The notes under the pieces: generated by a model
Told to the model about the DNA's origin: nothing
Databases searched by the model: none
Seen by the model: only the letters and a program-made list of their open reading frames with translations
Assembly: GCA_030159075.1 (NCBI GenBank)
Contig: BROG01000508.1
Location: 221,001 to 285,000 of the forward strand
Source: Atrina japonica
Lineage: Eukaryota > Mollusca > Bivalvia > Pterioida > Pinnidae
DNA: 64,000 bases
Reading direction: 5' to 3'
Part shown: positions 1 to 29,169 of the stretch, piece by piece
Position numbering within the stretch: position 1 is the stretch's first letter
Layout: each line of letters begins with the position of its first letter
Program-made: the position numbers and the translations under genes

Positions 1-152
1 AATAAGTTTACAAAATAAACAAAACTCAAATGGTAAAGAAAGACAACTCTTACAAAATATAAACATAAAGTTACAAAAGTAACGGTTCTTGCTTAGGTAC
101 GTTTATCAAGACTTCATCTAAATACATTGTATACATTAGTTACCAGTTCGAT
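1..152. other. No recognisable feature
   Basis: AT-rich single-copy-looking sequence; no exon-like ORF. Confidence 0.5.
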
Positions 153-317
153 TGTTTATGTTTGTTTATTGTTGTTTAACGTCCCACTCAAGAATATTTC
201 ACTCATATGGAGACGTCACCGAATGCCGGTGAAGGGCTTCAAATTTTGGCCTATGCTCGGCACTTACGGCCATTGAGCAGTGAGGGTTCTTTAGCGTGCC
301 GACACCTACTGTGACAC
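153..317 (-). mobile_element. SINE family A, 5'-truncated copy
   Basis: Contains the family tail and body (TTTG-rich tail, AACGTCCCACTCAAGAATA, CATATGGAGACGTCACC, GCTCGGCACTTACGGCC), but the tRNA-like head is missing. It abuts a retroelement 3'-end fragment. Confidence 0.85.
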
Positions 318-500
318 TTCTACACAAAATATAAAAAATCTCAGATACCAAAGTATGAATCTTTAGGATGTCCAGGATAAAGGTACAAATATGGTAAAAA
401 ATTGACAAACACGAACCCCTTGAAATCAAAAGTGGGGTCAGGTGCCATGGAGGAGTAAGTAATATAAAGTTACCGCGTAATGGTAATTTATTGTGTTTTT
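318..500 (-). mobile_element. 3'-end fragment of RT-bearing retroelement
   Basis: The reverse strand shares the sequence after the reverse-transcriptase fragment at 34,126-34,860, including the segments CTCCATGGCACCTGA and ATACTTTGGTATCTGAGAT. It encodes nothing intact. Confidence 0.75.
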
Positions 501-1450
501 TAAACATACTATTTCAGTGTAGATAAGGGAATTTCAAAATAATGCCAATATATCAAACAGATGACTATTCGAATATTATTTTGGCCTATGCTCAAAGAGC
601 AAGATTTGACACTTTGATAAAGTCAAACCATTACTTAACAGAACCGAACCCACACATTTCGTATAATTTTATTCAAAGCAGTTGCCATCTTATCAGATTA
701 ACTAATTTTGTTTAATCTTTGCATTAAGCTTCATACATTAGTGTTATCTATTTCATCAACTGCTTTTACATGTATTTACTTTACTACTTTGAGATTCATG
801 CTATATATTCAATACATTGTGGAATACAATACAAATACAATGTGGATATATATAAGGCATGTACGTTGAATATTTTGTAGTTAAAGTAAACTAAAATCAA
901 CACACTCATGCGCACATATAATATACACACATCAACACATAAAGTTTATATATTAATATGTCTTCAAAATATATGAATATATAGTCTATATGTTTATCAT
1001 ATATCCTACTTTCGTTTTACATTCACTTAACAAAATTAGATGAAAAGGGGTGCAACATTATACAATTAATTCGCTATTTTTGGTTTAGTATGAAAATTTA
1101 CGGTGTACAAAACTATCGACCGAAGTCAAAGGCCTAGGTCGATATTGTTTTTTGTAGTCCATAAATACTGATATCGAACCAATTAAAAGGTAGTACAATA
1201 ATCGTTTTATTACAATTTAATTTAACAAACCATCGATCATTGAACGAGATATGGCAAGTTCTATCAATCCTTCTCGTATTTCTCACTTTTTAATGCGGTC
1301 AGAGAAGTTGGCGCCAAATGAAATTCAGCTAAATCAGATTCGTGACTTCAGTACAATATGATAAATTATCCGGTTTACAGTCCGATATCATTTCAAGCTG
1401 TAGAACACGTGACCGTCTCTGGACAAATGAAAATGCAGAACAAAACCAAA
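500..1450. other. Intergenic, no gene seen
   Basis: AT-rich. A short inverted repeat (CTATCGACC / GGTCGATA) near 1,113-1,145 is all I can point to. Confidence 0.5.
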
Positions 1451-1815
1451 AATGTAAAGATTTTCCATATACGCTCGGTACCGGTTTGAGGTTGGGGTGA
1501 CATTATGAATGAAGCTACACCATTGTGTGACGTCATACGAGTAACTTCATTCTTAAGTAATATTTGGCACTGTTAACACCATTTAAATTTCAAATCTTTT
1601 TAAAGCTAAGATAGTCATCTTTTTTACAGTGGTTACTCTTAGACGAATTTCGGCTATACTTTTAGATTTATTATTTGTCCTTGTATGATACCACTTTCTC
1701 TTTAGAAAATACACATGCATTTTGAATTGGAGCTCAACTGATGAAGTCTAATTGACAGAAACGATCGTCTTGAGCATTGTAACTTTGGTATTAGGTTTAT
1801 AATATTCATAGCTAC
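1450..1815 (+). mobile_element. Hammerhead-bearing element (Penelope/retrozyme type)
   Basis: About 250 bp upstream of the ribozyme is shared with the copies at 38,050-38,240 and, in reverse, 54,280-54,660. Shared stretches include GGTTACTCTTAGA, TTTCGGCTATACTTTTAGAT and CCACTTTCTCTTTAGAAAAT. After the ribozyme about 40 bp are shared, ending in TTTATAATATT, and then the copies diverge. There is no coding capacity. Related metazoan elements are Penelope pLTRs and retrozymes. Confidence 0.75.
1732..1775 (+). ncRNA. Hammerhead ribozyme, intact core
   Basis: Stem I: GCTCAA 1732-1737 pairs perfectly with TTGAGC 1770-1775. The core CTGATGA is at 1738-1744, a short stem II (GTC/GAC with flanking A's) at 1745-1757, and GAAA at 1758-1761. 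The two-pair stem III CG-AT-CG at 1762-1767 is followed by T1768 and C1769. Predicted cleavage is between 1769 and 1770. A short stem III is the form described in Penelope-like elements and retrozymes. The A-A opposition closing stem II is slightly unusual but is kept in all copies. Confidence 0.9.
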
Positions 1816-1934
1816 AAGCCGTCTAGATTATTACTATTACCGAGCCTAAGGGCGATTGCTTTGGGTAAATATTTTATGTTGTGAATTAAATAATATTTTT
1901 ATTATGATCCCTGATAAGGATATATAATAAAAAT

Positions 1935-2060
1935 GTTATTGACTGTATATGTTGAAATGTTGACGATCGAGTTCTTGGCGCGGAGAAGAACCTCGAAAGC
2001 TCGGTCCTTTGCAGCGCCAAGAACTCAGACGTCAATATTTCAACGTATACATTCAATAAC
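1935..2060. repeat. Palindromic hairpin, arms of about 48 bp
   Basis: Left arm 1935-1982 (GTTATTGACTGTATATGTTG...) and right arm 2014-2060 are near-perfect reverse complements around a 31-bp loop. They include GAGTTCTTGGCGC and its complement. It looks like a small fold-back element. Confidence 0.85.
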
Positions 2061-2080
2061 CTATACATACCGTATATGAA

Positions 2081-2324
2081 AAAACACTCAATATTCACAA
2101 ATGTTTGGCCCCTTGGCCTTTATCAAATGAAAGACGACGATATGTATATTAGTTAGTATTAAGTCTGCACAGTACACAGCTTCCTGGTAAATCATAGTTT
2201 ATTTTAAATTTTTTCATTTGTGTATTGTGCTGACTTAATGCTATGTAACTAATATACATATCGTCCTCTTTTATTCACTTGATAAAGGCCAAGGGGTCGA
2301 ACATTTGTGAATATTGAGTGTTTT
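2081..2324. repeat. Fold-back element with arms of about 100 bp
   Basis: The left arm (AACACTCAATATTCACAAAT from 2081) and the right arm ending ATTTGTGAATATTGAGTGTT at 2324 are inverted copies around a short AT-rich loop. A shorter relative is at 55,198-55,350, and sequence just right of the arms (CTTCCCTTT, GAGGACATTGAATTT) is shared as well. Confidence 0.85.
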
Positions 2325-2446
2325 ACTGTTTTGTCCGTATAACTATACTTCCCTTTGGAGGACATTGAATTTGATTGGATACACATAAATGGGCTATGGT
2401 CACATACATGTTATTTTCATGTAGAGAATATGACATGACCATTTTG

Positions 2447-2625
2447 ATATCATATTCCTTGTTGTCAGCTTAAAGTTCCCGATATCCGTGAGTATGAGGG
2501 CAGTGGGCAGAAGGGCCGAGGATATCATACACCTTGTTGTCAGCCTGAAGTTCCCGATATCCGTGAGCATGAGGGCAGAAGGGCCGAGGGTTGATATCGG
2601 GGCCCAGGGCCGAAAAGGAGTATGG
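2447..2625. repeat. Tandem duplication of about 75 bp
   Basis: TTGTTGTCAGC, AAGTTCCCGATATCCGTGAG and GGGCAGAAGGGCCGAGG occur twice in direct order (2,460-2,521 and 2,534-2,591), followed by a partial third GATATCGGGGCCC. Confidence 0.8.
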
Positions 2626-4212
2626 TATAAAATGGTCTTATCATAAATTGCTTATCGTATGTCTAAATTACAAATTAAAACACACAGCAAGGTACAACAA
2701 AAGGTACAACAAAATAATTTCGTATTCCAATACTTTTGGATGACACCGAATGAGTAGACAATAAAATGTATGGATGGTACTCGGCAGCCTTTTTTATCTT
2801 TTCATTGCTCGCAATATAAATAGAAAAGTTCTTAACAGGGGTTGTATAACGAGAATAATTAATATTTACATACCGACTGCAATTCCCTTCATTGCAAGTA
2901 TAGAGAGCGATGTAATGCATACTCAAGTAATTGTTGTCACGTGAGCCGAGTGTTAACCGCTTTACTTTTTTGCGTAGGAATGCATAAACGAATCAATAAA
3001 GAATAGAATATCACATTTTTCTTTCTTATTTATTTAATCGTAAAAGCCATACATGACAACAAAACAAACCAAAATCACAGAAAAAGACTGGATCTATATC
3101 TGTAGCACACTGTACAGCCTACAGGCCAATATCGCGATATATGTAGATCATGTTATGACCAGAACAACAGACCACAAAATGAAAGTTCGCTTCGTAGTTA
3201 CAAATTTTTCTTGTCAATTGAACAGAAAAAATAGAGTTAGGCCTAGTGAAACTTTGCCAAGCATCTCTGATAAACAGGTCGATTCGTTTGTCTTCACCAA
3301 ATATACCTGTTAGAAACAATTCGTCACTCGTATTGTGTAAAATCAGGCCGCATGAAATACTTACGTAAGTTACATGGTTCCAAGCTCATTGGTAAAAATG
3401 TCAAATAAAATGTCTACTTTCAGTTGTCATGAATGAATATTAGCTGTCTCCCTTCTCGTAAGTCACACTCGAACTTTCTGTGGTATATCCCATTAATTAT
3501 ATATCAGAATTCAAATGCCGATTCGTTGTAAATACATTATACAGCATAGACATTTCCATTCTTCTAATACATTTAACCTTTAATCACCAAGCAGTGAAAT
3601 ATTTTAAAATAACCTCAAAACAAATCTGACAAGCATTCATAATTTTCCATAAAATTAGTTTCTTTCAAAATGATATGAAAATAAGAAAATAAACCTTAAT
3701 TCTACTATTTCGGGACAGAAAAGGGGAAATACTTCTCGTTTCACACAGCTGGTTAGCTGTTACATCATATGAAAAACTCCCACCGCAAAGTCAATTATAT
3801 AGAATGAATTTCGTAACCAGCTAACTACAGATTCACAGAAAATGGTAATCTATATAAATATAGGATTGTTTCTAATTTTTTTATGGAATAAAATCAATGT
3901 GCAGCGCTGCACAGAATTTTGTTTCATGATCCATTGAATATATATTCCATGCTTTTCAAAAAAATGAAAAACAATCCTTAGATGCATGGTGGTGCATTAC
4001 AAGAATATATAATGCACAGAGGCGTGACAGATTCACAAATACAAATGAAGTCATATTTAGTACAGCAATATGGGAAATGCAGTTTAAATGAAAGTGAATT
4101 TGTATTACAAAATTAATAATCACCATTAGATCTTTGTATCTCAATTTTTTTGTTTAACGCTGTTTCATGAAGTTGTGTAGTATACAGCACACAGCTTCTG
4201 TGTAAAGAAAAC
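2625..4212. other. Intergenic, no gene seen
   Basis: Short ORFs only, none with a recognisable domain or splice context. Confidence 0.5.
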
Positions 4213-4485
<273 letters not shown>

Positions 4486-4487
<2 letters not shown>

Positions 4488-4869
4488 ATTTTAGCATATC
4501 CATCTCACCCCTTACATTCCGTTGCCATTCGACATTTAAAGCATCCCCTTCATATTTTAGTGTCTGCGATAAGAGATCTTAAAATTGTGACTGACATATA
4601 CTCCTGGGGTAGGGGTTCTGTAGACAAGTTTAGAAACTCCGCTACTGATAACTAAAGTCTTTTTTCACAATCTTTACTGACCTAGTTTATGAAGTTCACT
4701 TGCCGTCACAACGAAAGGAAACTAAATACATCTTTATCTCTATTAGCTTTCACTTTAACAATTTGATAAATAAATTTTTTAACATCTTCAGGTCTACACT
4801 TAAAGACCAAAGCGTTGATATACTTGACATTATTACTTCAACAACTCCATAATTTTCCATTATATACGT
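4486..4869. other. Intergenic, no gene seen
   Basis: Nothing recognisable in this AT-rich stretch. Confidence 0.5.
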
Positions 4870-4878
4870 GTATTCCGT

Positions 4879-5138
4879 CTGTTTGTTTGTTTGTTTATTG
4901 TTGTTGAACGTCCCACTCAAGAATATCATATGGAGACGTCACCAAATTCCGGTGAAGGGCTTCAGATTTGGGTTTATGCTCGGCACTTACGACCATTGAG
5001 CAGTGAGGGTTCTTAAACGTGCCGACACCTTCTGTGACACGGGACCTCGGTTTTTACTGTCCCATTCGAAAGACCAATTCGCCGCCGGCTGGACTCGACC
5101 TCGAGTCGAGCGCCCTGCTGACTGAGCCATGCCGACTC
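4879..5138 (-). mobile_element. SINE family A, full-length copy with target duplication
   Basis: In reverse: a tRNA-like head at the right end (GAGTCGGCATGGCTCAGTCA, box A-like), a body, then a TTTG repeat tail at the left. A 9-bp target duplication, GTATTCCGT, flanks it at 4,870-4,878 and 5,139-5,147, showing retrotransposed insertion. Confidence 0.92.
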
Positions 5139-5569
5139 GTATTCCGTAGGTAAATATTGCTGATCAAAACTCTTCTTTTACCGATTGTAGTAAGTAAAAA
5201 ATAAAGAAGTTCCGATTGATAATCGAGACTCAAGTCCATTAGACCACGACAGATTAGATGTAAGGGAAATCTGCATTGTATATCCGGGTCTCCTTATGGC
5301 AATTACAATGGAACCTCATTATAAAGATTACCCTACTTAACGTGGTCGGTTTAACGAGGTGGTCTTTTAAGCATGGATCTGTATCCAGTTACACAATGCA
5401 TAAAATGAAATTTAACTTATGGTTAGCCTATAGATTTAACACTTGATAACTTCATGTTAAATTGAAGTATTTTGCAATCCGTCCCAGGACTTATTTAAGA
5501 AATGTTTTGAAGTTTCACTGTTCTTAGTGGAACACCGTAACATCGGTATAAAACATCACAGCTGAGAAC

Positions 5570-5790
<221 letters not shown>

Positions 5791-5793
<3 letters not shown>

Positions 5794-6835
5794 TTAAGCA
5801 ATCATTGTGCCTAAGTAGCGGATATATCATTTCTTTTACTACCAAAAAGTGATAAGTAAGACCCATGGTAAATCCCAAAGTGAGAACAATCAAGAAAGAT
5901 ACATGGACGTGTAGTCTACTATTTGAAGTGTCTATAGTAACACAGTATGTACGACCTTTTTAACATTTCAACCCTGCAGACCACAGTAGACTTATCATAA
6001 ACAATAGAAAGAGCATACCATTCAAATATTCAGGGGTTAAACGGTTAATAGCAGCATAAATCCATGTGTATATACCTGCTATGTATACTCCATTCTGTAA
6101 TGTTACACTCTCGTTTGCCGATTCTTTCTTTTTGTTTTATTTGTTTCTAGAGTTACTCGTCTGTTTTCTGTTTAAATGAATTATCATCGCCAATCAATAT
6201 TAAATTGATATTTTGTCTGAAATGATTCACCAGGTATTACTGAGATATATGTCGTAAAAAAATCATTACAAATATTTATATCATTGCTAAACTACATTGC
6301 TAAAGCCCAGCCTAAAATTAGCAGAACCTTCAAAAACTATTATCTGCCGAATGACCTTCAGACATAATACTGAACAAGAAAAAGAAACCTATACACTATT
6401 GATTGTAGTCCCGATTCTTCACATATGAGTAATCCGACTGTGTTTGCCCAAGGATACGAAGATCAATGGAACGAGAATAACTCGATTGAATTGACGTAGT
6501 CATTTAACTAATCTTATTACCTGCAACAGGTAAATGGTTTAAATAGTTTTCTATGGCCAATAGTCAAATTAAATAAGGATATAAACCGCCTCAGTGGATC
6601 GTATTCTTTAACTTGAAGTTAGTGACAGGGTGCGATATTAGATGCTAACAAAGAGGGTATATAAATAAATATAAGCAGTCTTGTAAAAGTGTAAAAAAAG
6701 GATGTATTATATTTCTCCAAAAAGTTATACACAATTTTTTAAAAATAAAGAACTCTAATTAAAAAAAAAATAGAAAAATTAGATACACTTAAAAAGAAAT
6801 ATGAAAATCTCTTTCAGAAAATCAGATCCACAAAT
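5791..6835. other. Intergenic, no gene seen
   Basis: AT-rich; no coding or structured signal found. Confidence 0.5.
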
Positions 6836-6844
6836 CACAGACTA

Positions 6845-7132
6845 CCAGAGACGGCCTGATTTAGTCGGTAGCGTGCTCGACTCTTACTCGTGAGTTCGAG
6901 TCCAGCCGGCAATGGGCTGGTGTCCTGTCCTTCGGACGAGACAGTAAAAATCGAGTCAACGTGTTGGCACATTGAAAAACACTCACTGCTCTATGGCCGT
7001 AAGTGCCGAGCATAGACCAAAGTTTGGAGCCCTTCACCGGCATTTGGTGACCGGCATCTCCATATGAGTGAAACATTCTTGAGTGGGACGTTAAACAACA
7101 ACAAACAAACAAACAAAAAATACAGATACAAA
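6845..7132 (+). mobile_element. SINE family A, full-length copy with target duplication
   Basis: The tRNA-like head has box A (TAGTCGGTAGCGTG) and box B (GTTCGAGTCC) near 6,860-6,905. The body runs through GCCGTAAGTGCCGAGCATAG and GAGTGGGACGTTAAACAACA to an AAAC-repeat tail. The 9-bp target duplication CACAGACTA is at 6,836-6,844 and 7,133-7,141. Copies at 153, 4,879 and 21,942 define the family. Confidence 0.94.
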
Positions 7133-7141
7133 CACAGACTA

Positions 7142-8300
7142 TCAACTGAAACAGGCCGGTGAAGTTGGATAGACAAAATGGATAAAAAAAACTGTACTCT
7201 TTGTAACTAAAATAGTTTAGATGACGATTTCCGTAATGTTTTGAAATGTTCCTATATAAATGTATAGCATACCTTTCAGTCATATTTTTAAATGGCCATG
7301 CATTGCAGATATAATGTTACCACTCATTTACATTTCAATCGCAGAATACTGTCACTTTGCGTACACCTTGTCAATTTATCAACACAAGAAATATAGCTGT
7401 TAGTCGTCCAGAATATTAACTCACAATCTAATCTATTTGTTTACTTGTAAGTGTGATATAAATATGTTATATATACATTTCTTGTATGAGACTAAAGAAT
7501 TTGACTTTTGTTTTAAACAAAAATAGTATCAATGGTTAACTTTAGTTACTATACCATCTGGAGCTTTTAATTTGATAATAAAACCTTTTTTTCTGTTGCC
7601 ATGTATCAATATTTGTATTGACCACCCACCTAACAAATACAAGAATTAAAACATGAAACTATAACAAATAAAATATTTCACTTATATAATAGAAAAATGT
7701 TTTAAGCGAGCAAATCAAATCATGTTCAATTTATTTATTCAATATATTATTCAATATATACAATATGTACAGGTATGCATATGGGTGATATTGCTTCAAA
7801 CAGTACATAGACGAAACGAAAAAGTTGTTCTACAGTATGTATTAAAATATAATATTGAATGTGTAACACAAATAGTCACTGTATAATATTACTATAACAG
7901 TGCTGACACAGACAATATCATAATAAACAATAATAAAAACGGACAATGTACTGCACACATTGTTAATTTTAATTTTCATACAATATATTACTTCTCATAT
8001 AATATAAGGAACAGTATACCGCTATGATAATATTTAACACACAGTACTGTTGACGCTTTTACATTATAAACAATATTATAAGAAAATATTCAGCAGAAAG
8101 TGGAAATATAGATATTATCATGATTATATACGGAAAAATAATAAAAAAAAAACCGATAGTTTATTAAGTTTTGTGAGCGAACCGTTGTTAAAATAAAGAG
8201 GAGTATGTAACGTTTTTGTGTATCAAATGAACATGGTTTCCACAAAAATAAAAATTACTTTTCGAAAATCTGCCTACCATTTTAGTAGTATCTACTACGT
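7142..8300. other. Intergenic, no gene seen
   Basis: Very AT-rich; only short chance ORFs. Confidence 0.5.
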
Positions 8301-8322
8301 TTATCTATCTATCTATCGATCG

Positions 8323-8360
<38 letters not shown>

Positions 8361-8379
8361 ATATCTATCTATCTATCTA

Positions 8380-8431
<52 letters not shown>
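8301..8431. repeat. ATCT / CT / TA microsatellite
   Basis: Consecutive runs of ATCT, CT and TA. Confidence 0.98.
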
Positions 8432-9672
8432 ACAAAGATATTAAACGTTTAGACTTTATTAAAATATGAAAAATGCATATGAGTCAAATGACGATATTCC
8501 TTACTTAAGCATTATTTAACTAAATTATCATAATCTATATTAAAACGCGTCATAGATTTAAAATGATTCAAACAAAAATCCCCAGTAGGACTCATTGATT
8601 TTAACTACGGTACTCTCTATTCATGAACTTTAAATCAGAACACGAATGTACATATCATGTCTATAAATAGATTTGTAATACATGTATTATTCGAGTAATG
8701 ATGTCAGAGCGACCCCCTCGTCGACAAATTGGTGTGTTGAACTTTCAATTATAACAATTCACTTACGTATTTGTATTCTTGAACCCCTTGACCTTTGCTT
8801 TGTTGCTTTGTCAAAGGTCGTGAAGTATATTGGATACCGTTAATTTTTTTTTATCTCCCCCCACATATTTTTTGGGTAACGAGTAACTGTTATGTATATC
8901 ATTATTCTATACCGATTGAGACAATTCTCTCTCACACAAAAATACGTTAATTTTTACACGTTAGGAAAAGTGCATATCACCTAAAATCAGTTAACACTGG
9001 TATATATACATGTATACAGTCGAATATACTTATATTGAACCCCGTTGCATTTAATTCCCTCTTTATTTGAAACAATTTTCATTCCCAAACCAAATTTGTA
9101 TTATTACCGTTATAACCCGGTTATTTTGAAACCCCTGTTAATTTGATAGAAAAATATTCCCCCTTGATCTCAAGGTTTCTGGGTATATTTGCATGAAAAA
9201 TGCTCCTCATTCTCAATCGAAAAACAAAATATGTATGATTGTGATGTGTGCGGATGTCAAAGTACAGTAAAACTTGAACATAACGAACTCGCTTTACACG
9301 ATGCCATGCACATAACGAATCAATAAAATAATAGAACGACTGCACCTCTATATATTTTTAGTTGAAAAACAATTTTATAACGAATTGTATATAGGATATT
9401 TAGGATGATGATGGCATGGTATTATGATGGTGTTGTTTGTTGTTGTTATGGCAATGGCGAACACAATGATGGAGACTGAATATATATGATGCCCTAATCG
9501 ATATGTACCTCTCTATACACATATTATTGATACATTAATACATGGTATGTGAACTGTCAATATTCATAACATTGTATATCCCATGTAGATTTTCAGAGGT
9601 AAGTTATCATCTGCTGTCAGCACAGCTCAAGGCTGTACCTTGTTGTTAAATGGTTTTTGGATGTGCAGATCG

Positions 9673-9675
<3 letters not shown>
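8432..9675. other. Intergenic, no gene seen
   Basis: Nothing recognisable. Confidence 0.5.

Positions 9676-9745
<70 letters not shown>
9676..9745. repeat. CA microsatellite
   Basis: About 35 CA units. Confidence 0.98.
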
Positions 9746-9746
<1 letters not shown>

Positions 9747-10285
9747 CTGCCTCACAGGTATGAGCGACCAGTGCGTTGATTAGTAAATCAAGCCAAAGCA
9801 AGCAATTCCTGATACTTGAGTATCTACCTGACAATATTATTTTTTTGTAGATACATTTCACACAACACATTGTCATAAATTTACTATATAATACTCATTT
9901 AATGAAAACCTAGGATGCCTCCCCAAATTCAATAACCTCCGCAGACTGAAATTTATATATATATCAAAGTAGTTTGATATTGGCACTTTGACATGTACAG
10001 TTTGTATTCTAATTGTTCACAAGCTTACACTTTTAATTATTGATTATATAAACCACATTTTAATATATTGTACCCTCCTTTTTATTTAATCTAGTTCTAG
10101 AAATCTCCGTATCAATTGTCCAAAATTCAAATTGTCAGCAATACATGTGCCCGGTATGTGTAAATCAGGTCAATCGTTATACGCGTTGGTCCTAGGTGAT
10201 ATCAAAACATTGTGGTCATATCTCTATTTTTAGACTGAAGGGATTTCCTCTGGATATGATAAAAATTAAAATATTTTCTTTACAG
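9746..10285. other. Upstream region of the ABCC gene
   Basis: No clear TATA box or initiator. The acceptor-like end at 10,285 suggests that this is intron sequence and that the true promoter lies further left. Confidence 0.4.
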
Positions 10286-10310
10286 GACCAGATTTAACCA
10301 ACACACGTGA

Positions 10311-26839
<16,529 letters not shown>

Positions 26840-27180
26840 TGTTGCAAAAAAGAATAAAAATAAAACAAACAAAGAAACAAAATACAAAATCAAAAACAAA
26901 ACATAAAAAAATATGTAATTTGTATTTGTTGTACCAGTCGATGTTGACAGTATTTTGAGACCACAAAAAAAAAACCATTAAGAGTAATGTCCCTTGTATT
27001 TTGTTCCGAAAGAGCAAATTCTGGGACTGGAGTTTTAGTTGTGTTTGGTGTATCTATTTACTTTGGCATTATTATCGTAATATCATTGACAACACCAAAG
27101 TTATAGTATTACAAAATACGATGCAATCATAATTTACCTTTTTGTTATTATTAGGGGTATTGGGGTATAACATTTAGTTT
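26840..27180. other. ABCC 3'UTR and downstream flank
   Basis: A-rich sequence directly after the stop with no other gene. Confidence 0.5.
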
Positions 27181-27181
27181 C

Positions 27182-27183
<2 letters not shown>

Positions 27184-27260
<77 letters not shown>
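27184..27260. repeat. TA microsatellite
   Basis: TA run with small interruptions. Confidence 0.97.
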
Positions 27261-27289
27261 TGATTTTGATATCAATTTAAACGTGAAAT

Positions 27290-28400
27290 CCAACTTTATT
27301 TGTGATACAGGGTACTTGTAAAGTTGCAATATAGTATTATTTGTAAGCTTTACCATATTAAAGTCCGTGATATTTTGAATATAATAATATTTTTTATATA
27401 TCGATTAGAGAAAGTGAGATATATTTTTCAGTAAATGTACAAATAATTGAGTCATAAATGTGTTCATATACATACAGTCATACATTTCATCTCACCGCCT
27501 TTGTGTAAAATCAAATAAATTGTGTTTTATATTTGAATTTTTTTTTATAATTATTTTCCATCTTTGTTAAAATTGGGATGTTCTCTGTTTCCGAGATTTT
27601 AAATGGTAGTACTTTAAAATCGCTCACCTATATTTCCATTGATTCCTATATTTTATATGTGATATACATCTTTTTGTGATATAGGGTAATTGTAAAGTTG
27701 TAATATCGGTTTGCTTATGTGTAAGTTTCACTAAATTAAATTCTGGACTTTTAAAGTTTACTTATGCAGTATTTGTTATATATAATTTTATTTATGTATT
27801 TTGATATCCGCATTAATAGTGCAGATGATTTAAAGTTTGAAATGTTATGTATTATACATTGTGTATATTATTGTATATTTTTATAAATTGATAAGAGAAT
27901 GTGAGATATATTTTTCAGTAAGTTTGTTTAACTTGTACAAATAATTGAGTCATAAATGTGTTCATATACATACATTCATATTCATATTACATTTCATCAT
28001 GTGTAAAATCAAATAAATTTTGTTTTGTATTTGATACTATTTTCCTTTACTTTTCTTCCTACGTAGAGTACGCCGCACAAGTGTATCGGTTTTTATGTGC
28101 AAGCTTTACCATATTAAAGTTCGGGATTATTTTTAATTAATTATATTTTTAATTCATTGATAAGAGAATGTGAGATATTTTTCATGAAGTGAGTTTAATT
28201 TGTACACATCATTGAGTCATACATATCGTTATATACATACATTCGTATACATATGTACATTTCATCATAGCGCCGATGTGCAAAATGAAATAAATTTTGT
28301 TTTATATTCAATACTGTTTTCTTTATTGGTTAAAAGTTTGGTTATCTCATTGCCCGAGATGTTAGAGCGTCATGCTTTAAAATATCTCGCATCTTAAATC
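27290..28400 (+). repeat. Three tandem copies of a repeat unit (320-380 bp) with AATAAA
   Basis: Copies at about 27,290-27,640, 27,670-28,050 and 28,080-28,400, with a fourth at 32,600-32,935. Each carries GTAAGCTTTACCATATTAAA-like sequence, GAGAATGTGAGATAT, ACAAATAATTGAGTCATA, and AAATAAATT(G/T)TGTTTTATAT with a polyadenylation-like AATAAA. They are degenerate, so the duplication is old. Confidence 0.85.
27514..27519 (+). promoter_or_regulatory. Candidate poly(A) signal of the ABCC gene
   Basis: AATAAA about 675 nt after the stop, followed by a TG/T-rich stretch. An earlier AATAAA at 26,853 lies only 13 nt after the stop. The 27,514 site is part of a repeated unit that carries AATAAA in each copy, so which site is used is unknown. 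Confidence 0.4.
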
Positions 28401-28520
28401 AATGCAGAGTGAAGTATCGAGATCTACAAAACCAGATATTGTTAGGAAGATTGTCAGTTGACTTCCAGAAAGTTTTACGTCACTTGTTCAAGAACTGGTT
28501 ATATTTTATAACTGATTAGT

Positions 28521-28522
28521 TT

Positions 28523-28561
<39 letters not shown>

Positions 28562-28568
28562 GTCTATA
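28521..28568. repeat. ATCT microsatellite
   Basis: About 11 ATCT units. Confidence 0.95.
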
Positions 28569-28926
28569 GATATCAGAATATGCAGAAGTTTATCAGTAAC
28601 ATTAGTATTTATCGGTAAGTTAAATTCTAACGAAATGTAAACTAACATAAACACAAAACAGGTAAATAAACAAATAAAATCAATTTCATCAATTACAAAA
28701 ATAATTATTGTGTTTATTATTCTTAATGTAGAGTTTCTGTCTAATTTGCAAATAGAATAAGATATATAAAACTTTATTCTAATTTTTGTAATTTTATTTG
28801 ATATAAAGTAATAAAAAAAACATTTCTTCTTAAAAATCTGATCAATTTTCAGAAATATTGCGCCGTATATCAATAATATCTGGGGAACAGATATATGTCG
28901 CGCGCGTGAATGAGGACAGGGGAACA

Positions 28927-28929
28927 TAT

Positions 28930-28981
<52 letters not shown>
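28927..28981. repeat. TA microsatellite
   Basis: TA run. Confidence 0.96.
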
Positions 28982-28983
<2 letters not shown>

Positions 28984-29169
28984 GGATATTTGCTGTGGTC
29001 TGGAGTCAGGTTGATCAGCTATATATTGGAGCCTCCCTCAGAGGGGATGTTCTACGATAGAGTAGTACATCCGGGGGGAGGGGAGACCGCTATGGGGATA
29101 ATTTGCTATATGACACCAGGCGGGCGTCTCCGATAGTAATTTATTAATTTTAATTTTTTCTACTAAAAA

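Noticed and set aside
6855..6910. tRNA gene
   Set aside because: Box A and B are present but there is no cloverleaf, and a SINE body with target duplications follows.
26853..26858. AATAAA as the main ABCC poly(A) signal
   Set aside because: Only 13 nt after the stop codon in an A-rich run; implausibly close as the sole signal.
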